From Massilia aquatica (GTDB lineage Bacteria > Pseudomonadota > Gammaproteobacteria > Burkholderiales > Burkholderiaceae_D): DNA of 64,000 bases. The DNA lies in NCBI RefSeq assembly GCF_011682045.1, contig NZ_VVIW01000013.1, positions 121,234 through 185,233 on the forward strand. Reading direction: 5' to 3'. Below are positions 42,348 through 52,440 of the stretch, piece by piece (positions within the stretch are counted from its first letter, which is position 1; every line of letters starts with the position of its first letter). The notes below the pieces were generated by a model. That model searched no databases. It was not told where the DNA came from and was given only the letters and a program-made list of their open reading frames with translations. A program made the translations under genes and the position numbers.

Positions 42348-43805
42348 TCATGGCATTTTCCCGGTCGCAGCATCGCTCGCCTGCCAGCCGCCGCCAAGCA
42401 CCTTGTACAAGGTGACCCGACTGGTCTGCTCGGCCAGCCGCACCGAGATCAGGCCCTGCTGCGCCGCGTACAGCGCGCGCTGGGCGATCAGCGCATTCTG
42501 GAACGTATCGGCGCCGTTTTTATAGCGCGCCTCGTAGATCCGATAACTCTTGTCGGACGCTTGCACCAGTTGCTGCTGGGCGTTCAGGCGCTCGTCCACC
42601 GTGCCGCGCTGGGCCAGGGCGTCGGCCACTTCGCGAAACGCCACCTGGATGGTTTTCTCGTACTGCGCCACGCCGATGTCGCGGCTGACCTTGGCCACTT
42701 CCAGATTGGCGCGGTTGGCGCCGCCATTGAAGATCGGCAGGCTGATCGAGGGCGCAAAACTCCACGCTCCCGAGCCGCTTTCGAACAGGCTAGATAAGCT
42801 GTTGCTGGCCGTGCCGGCCTGCCCGGTCAGGGTGATGCGCGGGAAGAATGCCGCGCGCGCCGCGCCGATGTTGGCGTTGCTCGCCTGCAGGGTGCGCTCG
42901 GCGGCCAGTACGTCCGGACGGCGGTACAGCAAGTCGGACGGCAAGCCGGCTGCCACTTCGGTCAGCGCGGTCACGCCGGCCAGGCCGGCCGGCGGCAGCA
43001 GGTCGGCCGGGACGGCGGCCCCGGCCAGCAGGCTCAAGGCGTTCTGGCCCTGCGCCACCTGGGCCGTGTAGGCGGCGGCATCGGCGCGCGCCGTTTCCAC
43101 GGTGGTACGCGCCTGGTACAGGTCCAGCCCGGCAGCGGCGCCGGCCTTGACCCGGCTTTCGCTCAGTTCGAGCGACCGCTGCTGGCTCGACAGGGTCTGG
43201 CGCGCCAGGGCCAGCCGTTCCTGGCCGGCCATCAGGGTCAGGTAGGCGTTGGCCACCTCGGCCACCAGCGCAATCTGCACGCTGGCGCGCGCTTCCTCGG
43301 TGCCCAGGTAGGTTTGCAGCGCCACCTCCGACAGGCTGCGCACGCGCCCGAACAGGTCGACTTCCCAAGCGGCCACGCCCAGGTTCACGCCATATTGCCG
43401 GCTCACGCCGCCCTGCCCGCCCACGCTCAGCTTATCGGCCGTGCGCTGGGCGTTCTGGCTGGCGCCGGCCGCAACAGACGGCAGCAGCGCCGCGCGTTCG
43501 ATGCGGTACTGGGCGCGCGCCTTGTCGATGTTGAGCGCCGCTACACGCAGATCGCGGTTGTTGGCCAGGGTCAGGGCGATCAGTTTTTTCAGGCGTTCAT
43601 CGGCGAAGTAATCGCGCCAGGCGACGTCCGCCGCTGGCGTCCCCTGCGCGCCCTGCGCCGGGTACGCCGTGCCGGCAGGCCAAGCCGCAGCGACCGGGCT
43701 TACCGGCTGCTGGTACTTGGGCATCATTGTGCAGCCGCTGATCAGGGCTGCGAGTACGGTCAGTTTCAGGGTCGAACCCATCACATTCATCATTTTCTTG
43801 TTCAT
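42348..43805 (-). CDS. RND efflux outer-membrane channel lipoprotein (OprM/NodT family)
   Basis: A 485-aa protein with a lipoprotein signal peptide (lipobox ISGC, Cys25) followed by MMPKYQQP. The outer membrane efflux (TolC/OprM) repeats include WEVDLFGRVR, AEVANAYLTLMAGQERLALA, LLYRRPDVLAAERTLQASNA and SFAPSISLPIFNGGANRANL. It forms the trimeric outer-membrane duct of a tripartite pump. It starts one base after the pump gene stop and is the last gene before the terminator. Confidence 0.95.
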   Translation of the reverse strand: MNKKMMNVMGSTLKLTVLAALISGCTMMPKYQQPVSPVAAAWPAGTAYPAQGAQGTPAADVAWRDYFADERLKKLIALTLANNRDLRVAALNIDKARAQYRIERAALLPSVAAGASQNAQRTADKLSVGGQGGVSRQYGVNLGVAAWEVDLFGRVRSLSEVALQTYLGTEEARASVQIALVAEVANAYLTLMAGQERLALARQTLSSQQRSLELSESRVKAGAAAGLDLYQARTTVETARADAAAYTAQVAQGQNALSLLAGAAVPADLLPPAGLAGVTALTEVAAGLPSDLLYRRPDVLAAERTLQASNANIGAARAAFFPRITLTGQAGTASNSLSSLFESGSGAWSFAPSISLPIFNGGANRANLEVAKVSRDIGVAQYEKTIQVAFREVADALAQRGTVDERLNAQQQLVQASDKSYRIYEARYKNGADTFQNALIAQRALYAAQQGLISVRLAEQTSRVTLYKVLGGGWQASDAATGKMP

Positions 43806-43806
43806 C

Positions 43807-46800
43807 TTAATGGCCTTCCACGGTAGCGGCGGCAGGCACGCTTGCCGCCTTGTTTTTGCGGACCACGAAGGCGCGTACCACCACGAAGAACACCGGCACG
43901 AAGAAGATGCCCAGGAAGGTCGCCGTCAGCATCCCGCCCAGCACGCCGATGCCGATGGCGTTCTGGCTGGCCGAACCGGCCCCGCTGCTGATCGCCAGCG
44001 GCAACACGCCGAGGCCGAAGGCAATCGAGGTCATCAGGATCGGACGCAGGCGCAGGTGCACCGCTTCCAGCGTCGCTTTCTTCACATCCATGCCGCCGTC
44101 TTCCAGTTCCTTGGCAAACTCGACAATCAAAATCGCGTTCTTGGCGGCAAGACCCACCACCGTCAGCAGCGCGACCTGGAAATACACGTCGTTCGACATG
44201 CCGAACACCATCGTGCCGAGCACGGTACCGAGCACGCCCAGCGGCACGACCAGCAGCACCGAGAACGGAATCGACCAGCTTTCATACAGCGCGGCCAGGC
44301 ACAGGAACACGATCAGCAGCGACATGGCGTACAGCTCGGTGGTCTGCGAACCGGCGGCGCGCTCTTCGATCGAGACGCCGCTCCACTCGAAGCCGATGCC
44401 CGGCGGCAGCTGGGCCACCAGTTTTTCCATTTCCAGCATGGCGTCGCCCGAGCTGAAACCCGGCGCGGCCACGCCCTGGATGTTGACCGATGGCGTGCCG
44501 TTATAGCGTTCCAGGCGCGGCGAGGCGTAGATCCACTTGCCGGTGGCAAAGGTCGAGAACGAGACCATCTCGCCATTGGCATTGCGGGCGTACCACTTGC
44601 CGATGTCTTCCGGCGCCATGCGCGCATCCGACGCGCCCTGCATGTAGACCTTCTTCACACGGCCGCGGTCGATGAAGTCGTTCACGTACGCGCCGCCCCA
44701 CGAGGTGGAGAGCACGCTGTTGATGTCGGCCAGTGACAGGCCGAGCGCGCTGGCTTTCTCCTGGTCGATCTCCAGCTTGTATTGCGGCGAATCTTCCTGG
44801 CCGTTGGGACGGACCTGCACCAGCATCTTGTTCTGCGCAGCCATGCCCAGCAACTGGTTACGCGCACCCATCAGCGCTTCGTGGCCGAGGCCGCCTTCAT
44901 CCTTGAGCATCAAGTCGAAACCGTTGGCATTGCCCAGTTCCAGCACCGCAGGCGGGGCAATGGCGAACACCATCGCATCCTTGATCTGCATGAAGCGGCC
45001 CATGGCCTTGCCGACCACGGCGGGCGCGCGCAGGCTGTCGTTGTTGCGCTCGTCGAAATCCTTGAGCTTCACAAACGCCATGGCCGCGTTCTGGCCGTTA
45101 CCGGCAAAGCTGAAGCCGGCCACCGAGAACACCGAGGCAACCGCATCCTTCTGGTCGTTCAAATAATGCTGCTCGACCTGCTCGACCACCTTGAGCGTGC
45201 GCTCCTGGGTGGCGCCGACCGGCAACTGCACCAGGGTGAACAGGATGCCCTGGTCTTCCGCCGGCAGGAACGAGGTTGGCAGGCGCAGGAAGGCAAGCGC
45301 CATCACCACCACCAGGATGCCGTACACGACCAGGGTGCGGCCGGTGCGGGTGATCAAGGTACCGACCCAGCCCTGGTAGCGGCGGCTGTTTTTGTCGAAA
45401 CCGCGGTTGAACCAGCCGAAGAAACCGGTGGAGGCCGCCTTGTGGCCTTTTTCGACCGGTTTGAGCAAGGTGGCGCACAGCGCCGGGGTGAACACCATCG
45501 CCACCAGCACCGACAGCACCATGGCCGAGACGATCGTGATCGAGAACTGGCGGTAAATGACGCCGGTGGAACCGCTGAAAAACGCCATCGGCACGAACAC
45601 GGCCGACAGGACCAGCGCGATACCGACCAGTGCGCCGGTGATCTGGGTCATCGACTTGCGGGTCGCTTCGACCGGCGACAAACCTTCTTCGCTCATGATG
45701 CGCTCGACGTTCTCGACCACGACGATGGCGTCATCGACCAGCAGGCCGATCGCCAGCACCATGGCGAACATGGTGAGCGTATTGATGGAGTAACCAAGCA
45801 TGCTGAGCACGCCAAAGGTGCCGAGCAGCACGACCGGCACGGCCATGGTCGGAATCAAGGTGGCGCGGAAATTCTGCAGGAACAGGTACATCACCAGGAA
45901 CACCAGCACGATCGCTTCGACCAGGGTCTTGACGACTTCCTCGATCGAGAGCTTGACGAAGGGCGAGGTATCGAAGGCAATCACGGCCTTCATACCGGCC
46001 GGGAAGTTCTTTTGCAGCTGTTCGACCTTGGCCTTGACGTTGTTGGCCGTATCGAGCGCGTTGCCGCCGGTGGCGAGCTTGATCGCCACGCCGGCCGCCG
46101 GCTTGCCGTTAAAGCGCGCCACGATGTTGTAGCTTTCGCTGCCCAGTTCCATCGATGCCACGTCGCGCAGGCGCACCACGGCGCCGTCGGCACGGGTTTT
46201 CAGCAGAATGGCGCCGAACTGTTCCTTGGTTTGCAGGCGGCTCTGGGCCGACACGGTGGCGTTCAGTTGCTGGCCGGGACGCGATGGCGCGCCGCCCAGT
46301 TCACCGGCCGACACTTCCGCATTCTGGGCGCGGATCGCCGTGCTCACGTCGGCCGGGGTCAGCTGGTAGCTGAGCAGCTTGGCCGGATCGAGCCAGATCC
46401 GCATGGCGTACTGCGAGCCGAACTGCTGCACATCGCCCACGCCTTCCACGCGGCTGAGCGAATCGACCACGCTCGACGCGACATAATCGCCCAGGTCGGC
46501 CTGCTGCATGCTGCCGTCTTCCGACACGAAACCGAGCACCATCAGGAAGTTCTTGGTGGCCTTGCTGACCACCAGGCCCTGCTGGGTGACGGCGGTCGGC
46601 AGCAAGGGCGTTGCCAGTTGCAGCTTGTTCTGCACCTGCACCTGGGCGATGTCCGGATCGGTACCGTTGCTGAAGGTCAAGGTGATGCCGATCGAACCGC
46701 TCGAATCGCTGCTCGACGACATGTACTGCAAACCGTCGATGCCTTTCATCTTTTGTTCGATGACCTGGGTCACGGCGTCTTCCACCGTCTTGGCGGAGGC

Positions 46801-46953
46801 GCCCGGATAATTGCCGCTGATCGAAATCGACGGCGGCGCAATGCTCGGATACTGCGAAATCGGCAAGCCCAGAATGGCCAGCACGCCGCCCAGCATGATC
46901 ACCAGCGCGATCACCCACGCGAAGATCGGACGATCAATAAAGAAACGGGCCAT
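43807..46953 (-). CDS. RND multidrug efflux pump, HAE1 family (AcrB/MexB type)
   Basis: A 1,048-aa inner-membrane transporter of full length. The N-terminus [20 protein letters not shown] is the standard HAE1 start. The proton-relay aspartates are in TM4 ([19 protein letters not shown]), and the relay lysine is in TM10 ([18 protein letters not shown]). Porter-domain motifs such as [17 protein letters not shown] and the hydrophobic trap region are present. It extrudes amphiphilic compounds by proton antiport. It starts two bases before the adaptor gene stop region, so the three pump genes form one operon. Confidence 0.96.
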   Translation of the reverse strand: MARFFIDRPIFAWVIALVIMLGGVLAILGLPISQYPSIAPPSISISGNYPGASAKTVEDAVTQVIEQKMKGIDGLQYMSSSSDSSGSIGITLTFSNGTDPDIAQVQVQNKLQLATPLLPTAVTQQGLVVSKATKNFLMVLGFVSEDGSMQQADLGDYVASSVVDSLSRVEGVGDVQQFGSQYAMRIWLDPAKLLSYQLTPADVSTAIRAQNAEVSAGELGGAPSRPGQQLNATVSAQSRLQTKEQFGAILLKTRADGAVVRLRDVASMELGSESYNIVARFNGKPAAGVAIKLATGGNALDTANNVKAKVEQLQKNFPAGMKAVIAFDTSPFVKLSIEEVVKTLVEAIVLVFLVMYLFLQNFRATLIPTMAVPVVLLGTFGVLSMLGYSINTLTMFAMVLAIGLLVDDAIVVVENVERIMSEEGLSPVEATRKSMTQITGALVGIALVLSAVFVPMAFFSGSTGVIYRQFSITIVSAMVLSVLVAMVFTPALCATLLKPVEKGHKAASTGFFGWFNRGFDKNSRRYQGWVGTLITRTGRTLVVYGILVVVMALAFLRLPTSFLPAEDQGILFTLVQLPVGATQERTLKVVEQVEQHYLNDQKDAVASVFSVAGFSFAGNGQNAAMAFVKLKDFDERNNDSLRAPAVVGKAMGRFMQIKDAMVFAIAPPAVLELGNANGFDLMLKDEGGLGHEALMGARNQLLGMAAQNKMLVQVRPNGQEDSPQYKLEIDQEKASALGLSLADINSVLSTSWGGAYVNDFIDRGRVKKVYMQGASDARMAPEDIGKWYARNANGEMVSFSTFATGKWIYASPRLERYNGTPSVNIQGVAAPGFSSGDAMLEMEKLVAQLPPGIGFEWSGVSIEERAAGSQTTELYAMSLLIVFLCLAALYESWSIPFSVLLVVPLGVLGTVLGTMVFGMSNDVYFQVALLTVVGLAAKNAILIVEFAKELEDGGMDVKKATLEAVHLRLRPILMTSIAFGLGVLPLAISSGAGSASQNAIGIGVLGGMLTATFLGIFFVPVFFVVVRAFVVRKNKAASVPAAATVEGH

Positions 46954-46955
46954 GG

Positions 46956-48176
46956 TTATGCTCCTGCCGGGGTCGGACGGGCGGCGGGCGCGCCCGCAAC
47001 ACCCGGTGCGCCAGGGGCCGGCGCCGCTGGAACCGCCACGGCGGGCGCGCCCGGACGCACTTTCTGCAAGCCTTCGACGATCACGCGTTCACCCGGCACC
47101 AGGCCGGCGTTGACCACCCACTGGTCGCCCACGGCGGCGCCGGTGCTCAGCACGCGCTGCTCGACCTTGTTTTCCTTGGTTAATACCAGCGCGGTCGCCT
47201 CGCCGCGCTGGTTGCGCGTGACGCCGACCTGCGGCACGGTGATGGCCTTGTCGTCCAGCCCGCTGTCGAGCACGGCGCGCACATACATGCCGGGCATCAG
47301 TTCGCCTTTCGGATTCGGGAACAGCGCGCGCAAGGTCACGTTGCCGGTGCCGGCATCGACGCTCACGTCGGCGAACTGCAGCTTGCCCTGGGCCGCATAC
47401 TTGCTGCCGTCGGCCAGCAGCAGGCTGACCGAGGCCTGGCCGCCATTTGCCTGCTTCAGTTTGCCGGAGTCGAACCGGCGGCGCAGCGCCAGCAGTTCGG
47501 TGCTGGACTGGGTCACGTCCACATAGATCGGGTCGAGCTGCTGCACGGTGGTGAGCGGGTCGGCCTGGCCGGCGGTCACCAGGGCGCCGGCGGTCACGTT
47601 CGAGCGACTGATGTGGCCGCTGATCGGCGCGTACACATTGGTGTACTTCAGATTGATATTGGCGACGTCCAGCGCGGCCTGGGCCGATTCGACTTCGGCG
47701 CGCGCCTGGGCGGCGGTGGCCAGCGCATCTTCGACATCCTGCTTGCTCACGCCTTCGATGGCCAGCAATTCCTTGTAGCGTTTCGCTTTCGGCTCGGCCG
47801 CCAGTGCGCGCGCCTTCGCGCTGGCCAGGGTGGCCTTGGCCGAACTGACCGAGGCCACATAGCTGGCCGCATCGATCTGGTACAGCGCCGTGCCGGCCTT
47901 GACGGTGGAGCCTTCGACGAACAGGCGTTTCAGGATCAGGCCGCCGACCTGGGGCCGTACTTCGGCCACCTGGAACGCCGAGGTACGCCCGGCCAGCTCA
48001 GTGGTCACTGTCATCGGCCGGGCCGCGACGGTGTGCACCACGACCTGCGCGGGACCTGGCGGCGGCGGTGCGGGAGGGGCTTTCTTGCCGCAGGCGGCGA
48101 GCAGGATGGCAATGCCAAGGGCGATGGCGGCGCCGGCGGCCGGCTTGGCGCTGCGGAAAATTCGGTTCGATTGCAT
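46956..48176 (-). CDS. RND efflux periplasmic adaptor (AcrA/MexA type)
   Basis: The start is the ATG at 48176, preceded by GAAGG at good distance; a longer in-frame extension to 48245 lacks a ribosome site and would place codons over an operator. The product is 406 aa with a lipoprotein signal ([13 protein letters not shown], Cys29), a Pro-rich tether, the barrel-sandwich lipoyl motif ([20 protein letters not shown]) and the coiled-coil hairpin (residues about 100-170). A beta-barrel domain and an Ala/Pro-rich tail follow. It bridges pump and channel. Its gene is first in the operon and divergent from the tandem TetR genes. Confidence 0.94.
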   Translation of the reverse strand: MQSNRIFRSAKPAAGAAIALGIAILLAACGKKAPPAPPPPGPAQVVVHTVAARPMTVTTELAGRTSAFQVAEVRPQVGGLILKRLFVEGSTVKAGTALYQIDAASYVASVSSAKATLASAKARALAAEPKAKRYKELLAIEGVSKQDVEDALATAAQARAEVESAQAALDVANINLKYTNVYAPISGHISRSNVTAGALVTAGQADPLTTVQQLDPIYVDVTQSSTELLALRRRFDSGKLKQANGGQASVSLLLADGSKYAAQGKLQFADVSVDAGTGNVTLRALFPNPKGELMPGMYVRAVLDSGLDDKAITVPQVGVTRNQRGEATALVLTKENKVEQRVLSTGAAVGDQWVVNAGLVPGERVIVEGLQKVRPGAPAVAVPAAPAPGAPGVAGAPAARPTPAGA

Positions 48177-48243
48177 GGTGACCTTCGTTAGTTGAACGGT
48201 GGGTGCCTGTCGCGGCAAGCCTGGACTTGCCGCTGACGGCGCC

Positions 48244-48268
48244 AAACAAGTGTTTCAAACAAGCGTTT
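48244..48268. promoter_or_regulatory. Two tandem operator-like sites before the efflux operon
   Basis: The sites AAACA-AG-TGTTT (48244-48255) and AAACA-AG-CGTTT (48257-48268) share the geometry of the palindrome in front of the TetR gene. They lie 68-92 bases upstream of the adaptor start, where a TetR repressor would block the pump promoter. Confidence 0.6.
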
Positions 48269-48398
48269 AATACAACTGTATCAAACACCTTTTTAGTTGT
48301 CAACCAGAAATCCCGAGTTGATAATGTGGCATTGCCCGCACGCCAGCCAAAACGCATGGACAAGCCATGGGCTGCTATGTACAATTCAAAAATCAGAA

Positions 48399-48416
48399 AT
48401 TAAACACATGTTTAAT
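48399..48416. promoter_or_regulatory. TetR-type operator before the first regulator gene
   Basis: ATTAAACA-CA-TGTTTAAT has perfect 8-bp arms with a 2-base centre, 27 bases upstream of the regulator ATG at 48443. Its core AAACA-NN-TGTTT recurs on the efflux side, implying autoregulation plus repression of the pump. Confidence 0.65.
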
Positions 48417-48442
48417 TCGCATAAAACAGGAGTATCTTGAAG

Positions 48443-49084
48443 ATGAAGGCTGACGACAACGATGTCCGCAACCGCATCATCACTGCGGCCACCGAGTGCT
48501 TTGCCGAGAATGGCTTCAAGGCAACCTCGGTGCGCAAGATCTGCGAGCGCGCCGGGGCCAACCTGGCAATGGTCAACTATTACTTCGGCAGCAAGGATGG
48601 GCTGTACCTGGCGATCATCGACCGCGAAGGCGGCAGCGAGGAGATGGAAGAACTGACCGGGCCGGCCGGCGACAAGAGCGTCCCGCCCGCGGAGCGCCTG
48701 GGGTGGCTGATCGAGCGCCTGCTGACCGACATGATGATCAGCGGACCGCATTCGCTCATTTCACGGCTGATCAGCTGGGAACTGGTGGAGCCGACCGCGG
48801 CGCTGCGGCATATCGTCGACACCCTGATCCTTCCGTTGCAGGAATCGATGACGGCCCTGGTGCGCGAACTGGCGCCGCCCGGCACCAGCGGAATGGAGAT
48901 CCGCAACAGCCTGTTCAGCATTTTGGGGCAGATGCTGTACTACAGCCATTCGCGCCCGGTGAACGAAATACTGGCGCCGGACATCGTCTACGACGACGCC
49001 GGCATCCGCGAGATTGCGCGCCACGTGACCGCGTTTTCGCTGCGCGCGCTGGGCGTGGCCGATGGGGATCATGGAACGCCTTGA
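48443..49084 (+). CDS. TetR-family regulator, probable repressor of the efflux operon
   Basis: A 213-aa protein from the ATG at 48443, which has AGGAG 9 bases upstream; a TTG at 48437 is too close to that site. The N-terminal TetR helix-turn-helix is at residues about 10-55 (SVRKICERAGANLAMVNYYF, then GSKDGLYLAI). The C-terminal domain resembles the CerR/CecR (DUF1956) ligand-binding fold. It is divergent from the RND operon, with operators of one geometry at both ends of the intergenic region. It overlaps the next TetR gene. Confidence 0.88.
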   Translation: MKADDNDVRNRIITAATECFAENGFKATSVRKICERAGANLAMVNYYFGSKDGLYLAIIDREGGSEEMEELTGPAGDKSVPPAERLGWLIERLLTDMMISGPHSLISRLISWELVEPTAALRHIVDTLILPLQESMTALVRELAPPGTSGMEIRNSLFSILGQMLYYSHSRPVNEILAPDIVYDDAGIREIARHVTAFSLRALGVADGDHGTP

Positions 49085-49808
49085 TGGCGCCACGCTGCGG
49101 CAGCCGACGGCGCCCGCCGCCGAGACGCGCCAGACGCATGCCGCGCCGGCCGATCTGCGCAAGCCGCACGCCACCGGCTCGCACACGCGCAAGCGCCTGC
49201 TGCTGGTCGCGCTCAAGCTGTTCGGCGAGCGCGGCTACGCCAACACCTCCACCCGCGCCATCGCGCAGGCGGCGCGCGTGAACATCGCCTCGATCAGCTA
49301 CTACTTCGACAGCAAGGAAGGCCTGTACTGCGCCGCACTCGACCAGCTGGTGTCCGCATCGCGGCTGGACGTGTCGGCGTTCACCGCGCCCGGCCAGCCC
49401 ATCGGCACCCTGCTGCACGACTTGTTTTCATCGCTGCTTGCTCCCTTGCGCAAAGGCCGCACGGCCGGCTTTGCCGTGCGACTGTGCCTGCACGAACTGA
49501 TCGCGCCGACCCCGATGTGCCGCGACAAGATCGCCCCCGTGATCCGCGACATCCACCAGGCACTGGTGGGCGTGCTGTGCAGCCATCTCGGCCCCAGCGC
49601 TGCGCACGAGGACGTGTCGCGCCTGGCGTTTACGATCCTGGGCATGGCGCTGCAACCCGTGATGATGCGCGATGTCATCGACGGGATTCATCCCGGTCTG
49701 TTGCAATCGGATGCGGCACTCGATACCTGGATCACGCGCATGGTGGAAGGTTCCACGGCGATGATCGCTGCCGAACAGCGCCGGCTGGCGTCGTCTGCGG
49801 CGCGCTGA
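49062..49808 (+). CDS. Second TetR-family regulator (CecR/DUF1956-like)
   Basis: A 248-aa protein starting at ATG 49062 (or 49071), overlapping the previous TetR gene by 23 bases. It has a 40-residue unstructured N-terminal extension rich in Thr/Ala/His before the TetR helix-turn-helix (STRAIAQAARVNIASISYYF, then DSKEGLYCAAL). The C-terminal ligand domain (CLHELIAPTPMCRDKIAPVI) is CecR-like. Two tandem overlapping TetR regulators beside one pump suggest either heterodimer formation or response to two inducers. Confidence 0.87.
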   Translation: MGIMERLDGATLRQPTAPAAETRQTHAAPADLRKPHATGSHTRKRLLLVALKLFGERGYANTSTRAIAQAARVNIASISYYFDSKEGLYCAALDQLVSASRLDVSAFTAPGQPIGTLLHDLFSSLLAPLRKGRTAGFAVRLCLHELIAPTPMCRDKIAPVIRDIHQALVGVLCSHLGPSAAHEDVSRLAFTILGMALQPVMMRDVIDGIHPGLLQSDAALDTWITRMVEGSTAMIAAEQRRLASSAAR

Positions 49809-49840
49809 CAGCGGCGCTTTGGCCCTTCTCTTGTTACGCC

Positions 49841-50470
49841 TCAGAGCAGTTGGTCGGACCCAAGCACATGGACGCCTGGCGTGGCACGGATGGCCGCCTC
49901 CAGCAAGGCTGCGGCAATCGCCGGCGCCGGATTGAGGCGCCAGCGGCGCGGCAGCACGGGGCCGAGCAGCGCCAGCGATTGCATCATCAGCCACTCGCCG
50001 GTGCGCACCGTCTCGCGCGCGCCGCCGATCAGGCCGGGACGCGCGCAGGTCAGCGAAGCGAAGCCCAGGCTGGCCAGATCGCGCTCGAGCTCCCCTTTGA
50101 CCCGGTTGTAGAAAAAGCGCGACGCCGGGTCCGCGCCGATCGCCGAGTTCAACACATACGTGCGCGTGCCCGCCCCGGCAGCCAGGCGCGCCACAGCCAG
50201 CGGATAGTCGTAGTCCACGCGCCGGAACGCGTCCTCGCTGCCGGCCTGCTTCATGGTGGTGCCGAGCGTGCAGATGACGGCGTCGGCGCGCCACCACGGT
50301 GCGTCCGGCGGCAACTGGGCAAAATCAACCAGCGGCGCCACCAGTTTGGGATGCGCGGCCACGGCCCGTCGCGTTGGCGCCAGCACGGACGCAACGCGCG
50401 CATCGTCCAGCGCCAGCCGCAGCACATGGCTGCCGACCAATCCGGTTGCACCGGCAAGTATGAGTTTCAC
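49841..50470 (-). CDS. Rossmann-fold NAD(P)H-binding protein (atypical SDR)
   Basis: 209 aa from the GTG at 50470, which has AGGA in front; the reading frame extends further upstream without family resemblance. The dinucleotide motif GATGLVG is at residues 7-13 in the first beta-alpha-beta unit. ICTLGTTMKQAGSEDAFRRV, DYDYPLAVARLA, then SAIGADPASRFFYNRVKGEL are typical of the HTATIP2/YbjT-like atypical SDR group with a YxxxK-like site. These bind NADPH, and the substrate is unknown. Confidence 0.82.
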   Translation of the reverse strand: MKLILAGATGLVGSHVLRLALDDARVASVLAPTRRAVAAHPKLVAPLVDFAQLPPDAPWWRADAVICTLGTTMKQAGSEDAFRRVDYDYPLAVARLAAGAGTRTYVLNSAIGADPASRFFYNRVKGELERDLASLGFASLTCARPGLIGGARETVRTGEWLMMQSLALLGPVLPRRWRLNPAPAIAAALLEAAIRATPGVHVLGSDQLL

Positions 50471-50526
50471 ATTCGGTTCCTGGTGATTAAGGCACGCCCG
50501 CTGCCCGCCACGGTATTTCGAGATTG

Positions 50527-51213
50527 CTACCGTCGATCGGATGCGTCGCGCGCGAGGAGCTTGGTCGCCGCATGCCACAAAAACACGAGCAACATGAGGA
50601 ACGCGATGGCCAGACTTACCCCGCCCTGGTAAGACGACGCGCGCGACCGTCCCCGCCACCTGCGCGATGTTGTGTGCTCGTACTCGACCATCTGGTTCCC
50701 GAGCGCTTCCCAGCTCCAGTCGAACAAGGGATAGTAGACGAAACGCCCCAACAGGATCAAAACATTGATGTAAATCAGACCGATCCCGACCACCGCCACG
50801 TAACCGGAAAAGTTGGGCCCGATCGCGCTGAACGCGTCGTTTTCACATCGCCGCAGAAAATCCCAAAACAGAAAGCAGCCAATCACCACAAGTCCGATGG
50901 TATGCATGAAGCCTGCGGTACGGTGCGCAGACTTGTACTGCTCGACTTCCCGATGCCGGAACTCGCGCTCCTCATGAGGGAGCAAGTTTGCCGGCATGGG
51001 CGCGGGCGCGGCCTGCGTGTTGACCGCCGTGACGCTTCGCAGCATCTTGCGCAGTTCGACCCGGTTGACCATCAGAAAGACGGTCAGGACCGTCAGCAGC
51101 ACGCCCACCAGCAGCACCAGCCTGGTATGACCGAACGTCTTGGGTGGCTCGACATACGGGACATAGGCGGGAGAATGCGCAGGATTCGGGCGCTTGCGAC
51201 GAGGCCGCTTCAT
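50527..51213 (-). CDS. Membrane protein of unknown function, four helices
   Basis: 228 aa with a basic Pro-rich N-terminus (residues 1-28). It has four hydrophobic segments: about 30-49 (VLLVGVLLTVLTVFLMV), 102-120 (IGLVVIGCFLFWDFL), 136-157 (YVAVVGIGLIYINVLILLG) and 200-218 (GVSLAIAFLMLLVFLWHA). Between the first and second lies an acidic/basic loop (LLPHEEREFRHREVEQYKSA). No named family is recognised. The start of the preceding reductase gene lies 57 bp downstream, in the same direction. Confidence 0.7.
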   Translation of the reverse strand: MKRPRRKRPNPAHSPAYVPYVEPPKTFGHTRLVLLVGVLLTVLTVFLMVNRVELRKMLRSVTAVNTQAAPAPMPANLLPHEEREFRHREVEQYKSAHRTAGFMHTIGLVVIGCFLFWDFLRRCENDAFSAIGPNFSGYVAVVGIGLIYINVLILLGRFVYYPLFDWSWEALGNQMVEYEHTTSRRWRGRSRASSYQGGVSLAIAFLMLLVFLWHAATKLLARDASDRR

Positions 51214-51355
51214 CGGATCGGCCTTGCAGCAAAGCGCCGCCGTGCGGCGGCGCAGTATCCGATACTCATGCTTATTCTCCCGGGTGAAAGACCTGCATGT
51301 TACCGCCTTGCGCGCAAAGCGACAAAGGCGGTCGATCGCGGCGGGAGAAAAGCGA

Positions 51356-51778
51356 TTACTTCAGCAGGATCGCCTTGCGGTACGGCGCCATTGGCGGACG
51401 CGGGAACTGCACGCCGGTGTAGGCGCTGCGGAAGCACGCGGCCTTGGCGTTTTCGACGTCGGTCATGGTTTTGGTGACTTTGCCTTCGGCGTCGAGCACC
51501 AGCACGATCGTGACCGGATATTTCGACTTGCCGTGGCAATTGCCTTTCTGGTCGAGTTTGCGCTCGTTGTTAAAGGCAATCGACTCGTTTTCGTATTTGG
51601 TCGCCTTGGCGTTCGGGAACTGGGCGTCGAACTTGGACATCTCGCCGGCGAAATCGGGATTCTTCGGCGACGGCGCTTCCACCGCGTTCGGATCGGCCTC
51701 TTTGGTGCCGGTGGTTTCGCAACCTGCCATCAGTACCGCGGCGCACAGCATTGAAATTTTGATTAAGTGATTACGCAA
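51356..51778 (-). CDS. Lipoprotein of unknown function, TonB C-terminal-like
   Basis: 140 aa with a clear lipoprotein signal (ISMLCAAVLMAGC, Cys20). A charged linker is followed by a compact domain containing YPVTIVLVLDAEGKVTKTMT, a conserved cysteine pair (GNCHGK, KAACFRSAY) and VQFPRPPMAPYRKAILLK. That beta-alpha-beta pattern resembles energy-transducer TonB C-terminal-like domains found in outer-membrane lipoproteins. It is a single-gene unit. Confidence 0.72.
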   Translation of the reverse strand: MRNHLIKISMLCAAVLMAGCETTGTKEADPNAVEAPSPKNPDFAGEMSKFDAQFPNAKATKYENESIAFNNERKLDQKGNCHGKSKYPVTIVLVLDAEGKVTKTMTDVENAKAACFRSAYTGVQFPRPPMAPYRKAILLK

Positions 51779-51890
51779 GTTGTTTCTCCGGTGGTGTTAG
51801 TGGAATCAACTCGGCTATGCAGCCGCATGTTGTCGAATCACCATTGTAGCCGTAAGTCATTTTTTACTTATTTTGATTCCCGCACGGAAA

Positions 51891-52440
51891 CTATTCAGAA
51901 GCCACCCTGCCCTGCTGCGCGGTCGCCAGCCGCGCCCGCATCGGCGCCGTCGTGGGCACCTGTCCCTGGGCGTCGATCAGCATCACCTCGGCCAGGCCCA
52001 TTTGCGCGGCCATCGCCTGCCAGCCGGCCGGGCCGGTGATGAACATCGGTTTCGAGTTGCCGTCCGAACGCAATCCGGCATCAAGCCCGCCCGCCGTGAT
52101 GATGGTGACCGAAGCCACCAGATCGATCGGATAGCCGCTGCGCGGGTCCTTGATGCCGACCCGCCATGGCCGTTCGCCCGGCTGGCCGATGGCGATCAGG
52201 TTGCCGCCCACATTCACCAGTGCCGCCTCGACCCCGCTGCGGCGCAGGATCAGCGCGGCGCGGTCGAGCGCGTAGCCCTTGGCGTAGCCGCCCAGGTCGA
52301 TCATGACCGCCTTGTTGGTGCTCGCCACCGTGTTGTCCTGGTAGCGCAGGTCCGCCATGCGCGGACGCGCGTCCAGCCAGCGCCGGATTAATAACCTGGG
52401 CAGTATCCAGTCCGCGATGGGCAAACACGCGCTGGCCGAA
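51891..52440 (-). pseudogene. apbE: Remnant of apbE (FAD:protein FMN transferase)
   Basis: About 150 codons match the ApbE core: MIDLGGYAKGYALDRAAL, VNVGGNLIAIGQPGERPWRV, DPRSGYPIDLVASV and MFITGPAGWQAMAAQMGLAE. The 5' half is missing or frameshifted: VINPALAG, resembling the upstream xFNPxLG motif, is in another frame near 52400. GIKDPR is joined directly to DPRSGYP, skipping the segment that normally carries the His of HIxDP and about 40 residues. With no good start and the catalytic region cut out, this cannot make an active flavin transferase. The frame is open upstream to 52778 but without family resemblance. Confidence 0.75.

Noticed and set aside
42119..42397. 92-codon - strand frame spanning the terminator
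   Set aside because: It crosses a strong rho-independent terminator and overlaps the channel gene in another frame.
51356..51778. Full TonB protein
   Set aside because: It has a lipoprotein signal and no inner-membrane helix or Pro-rich spacer, so only the C-terminal-like fold is suggested.
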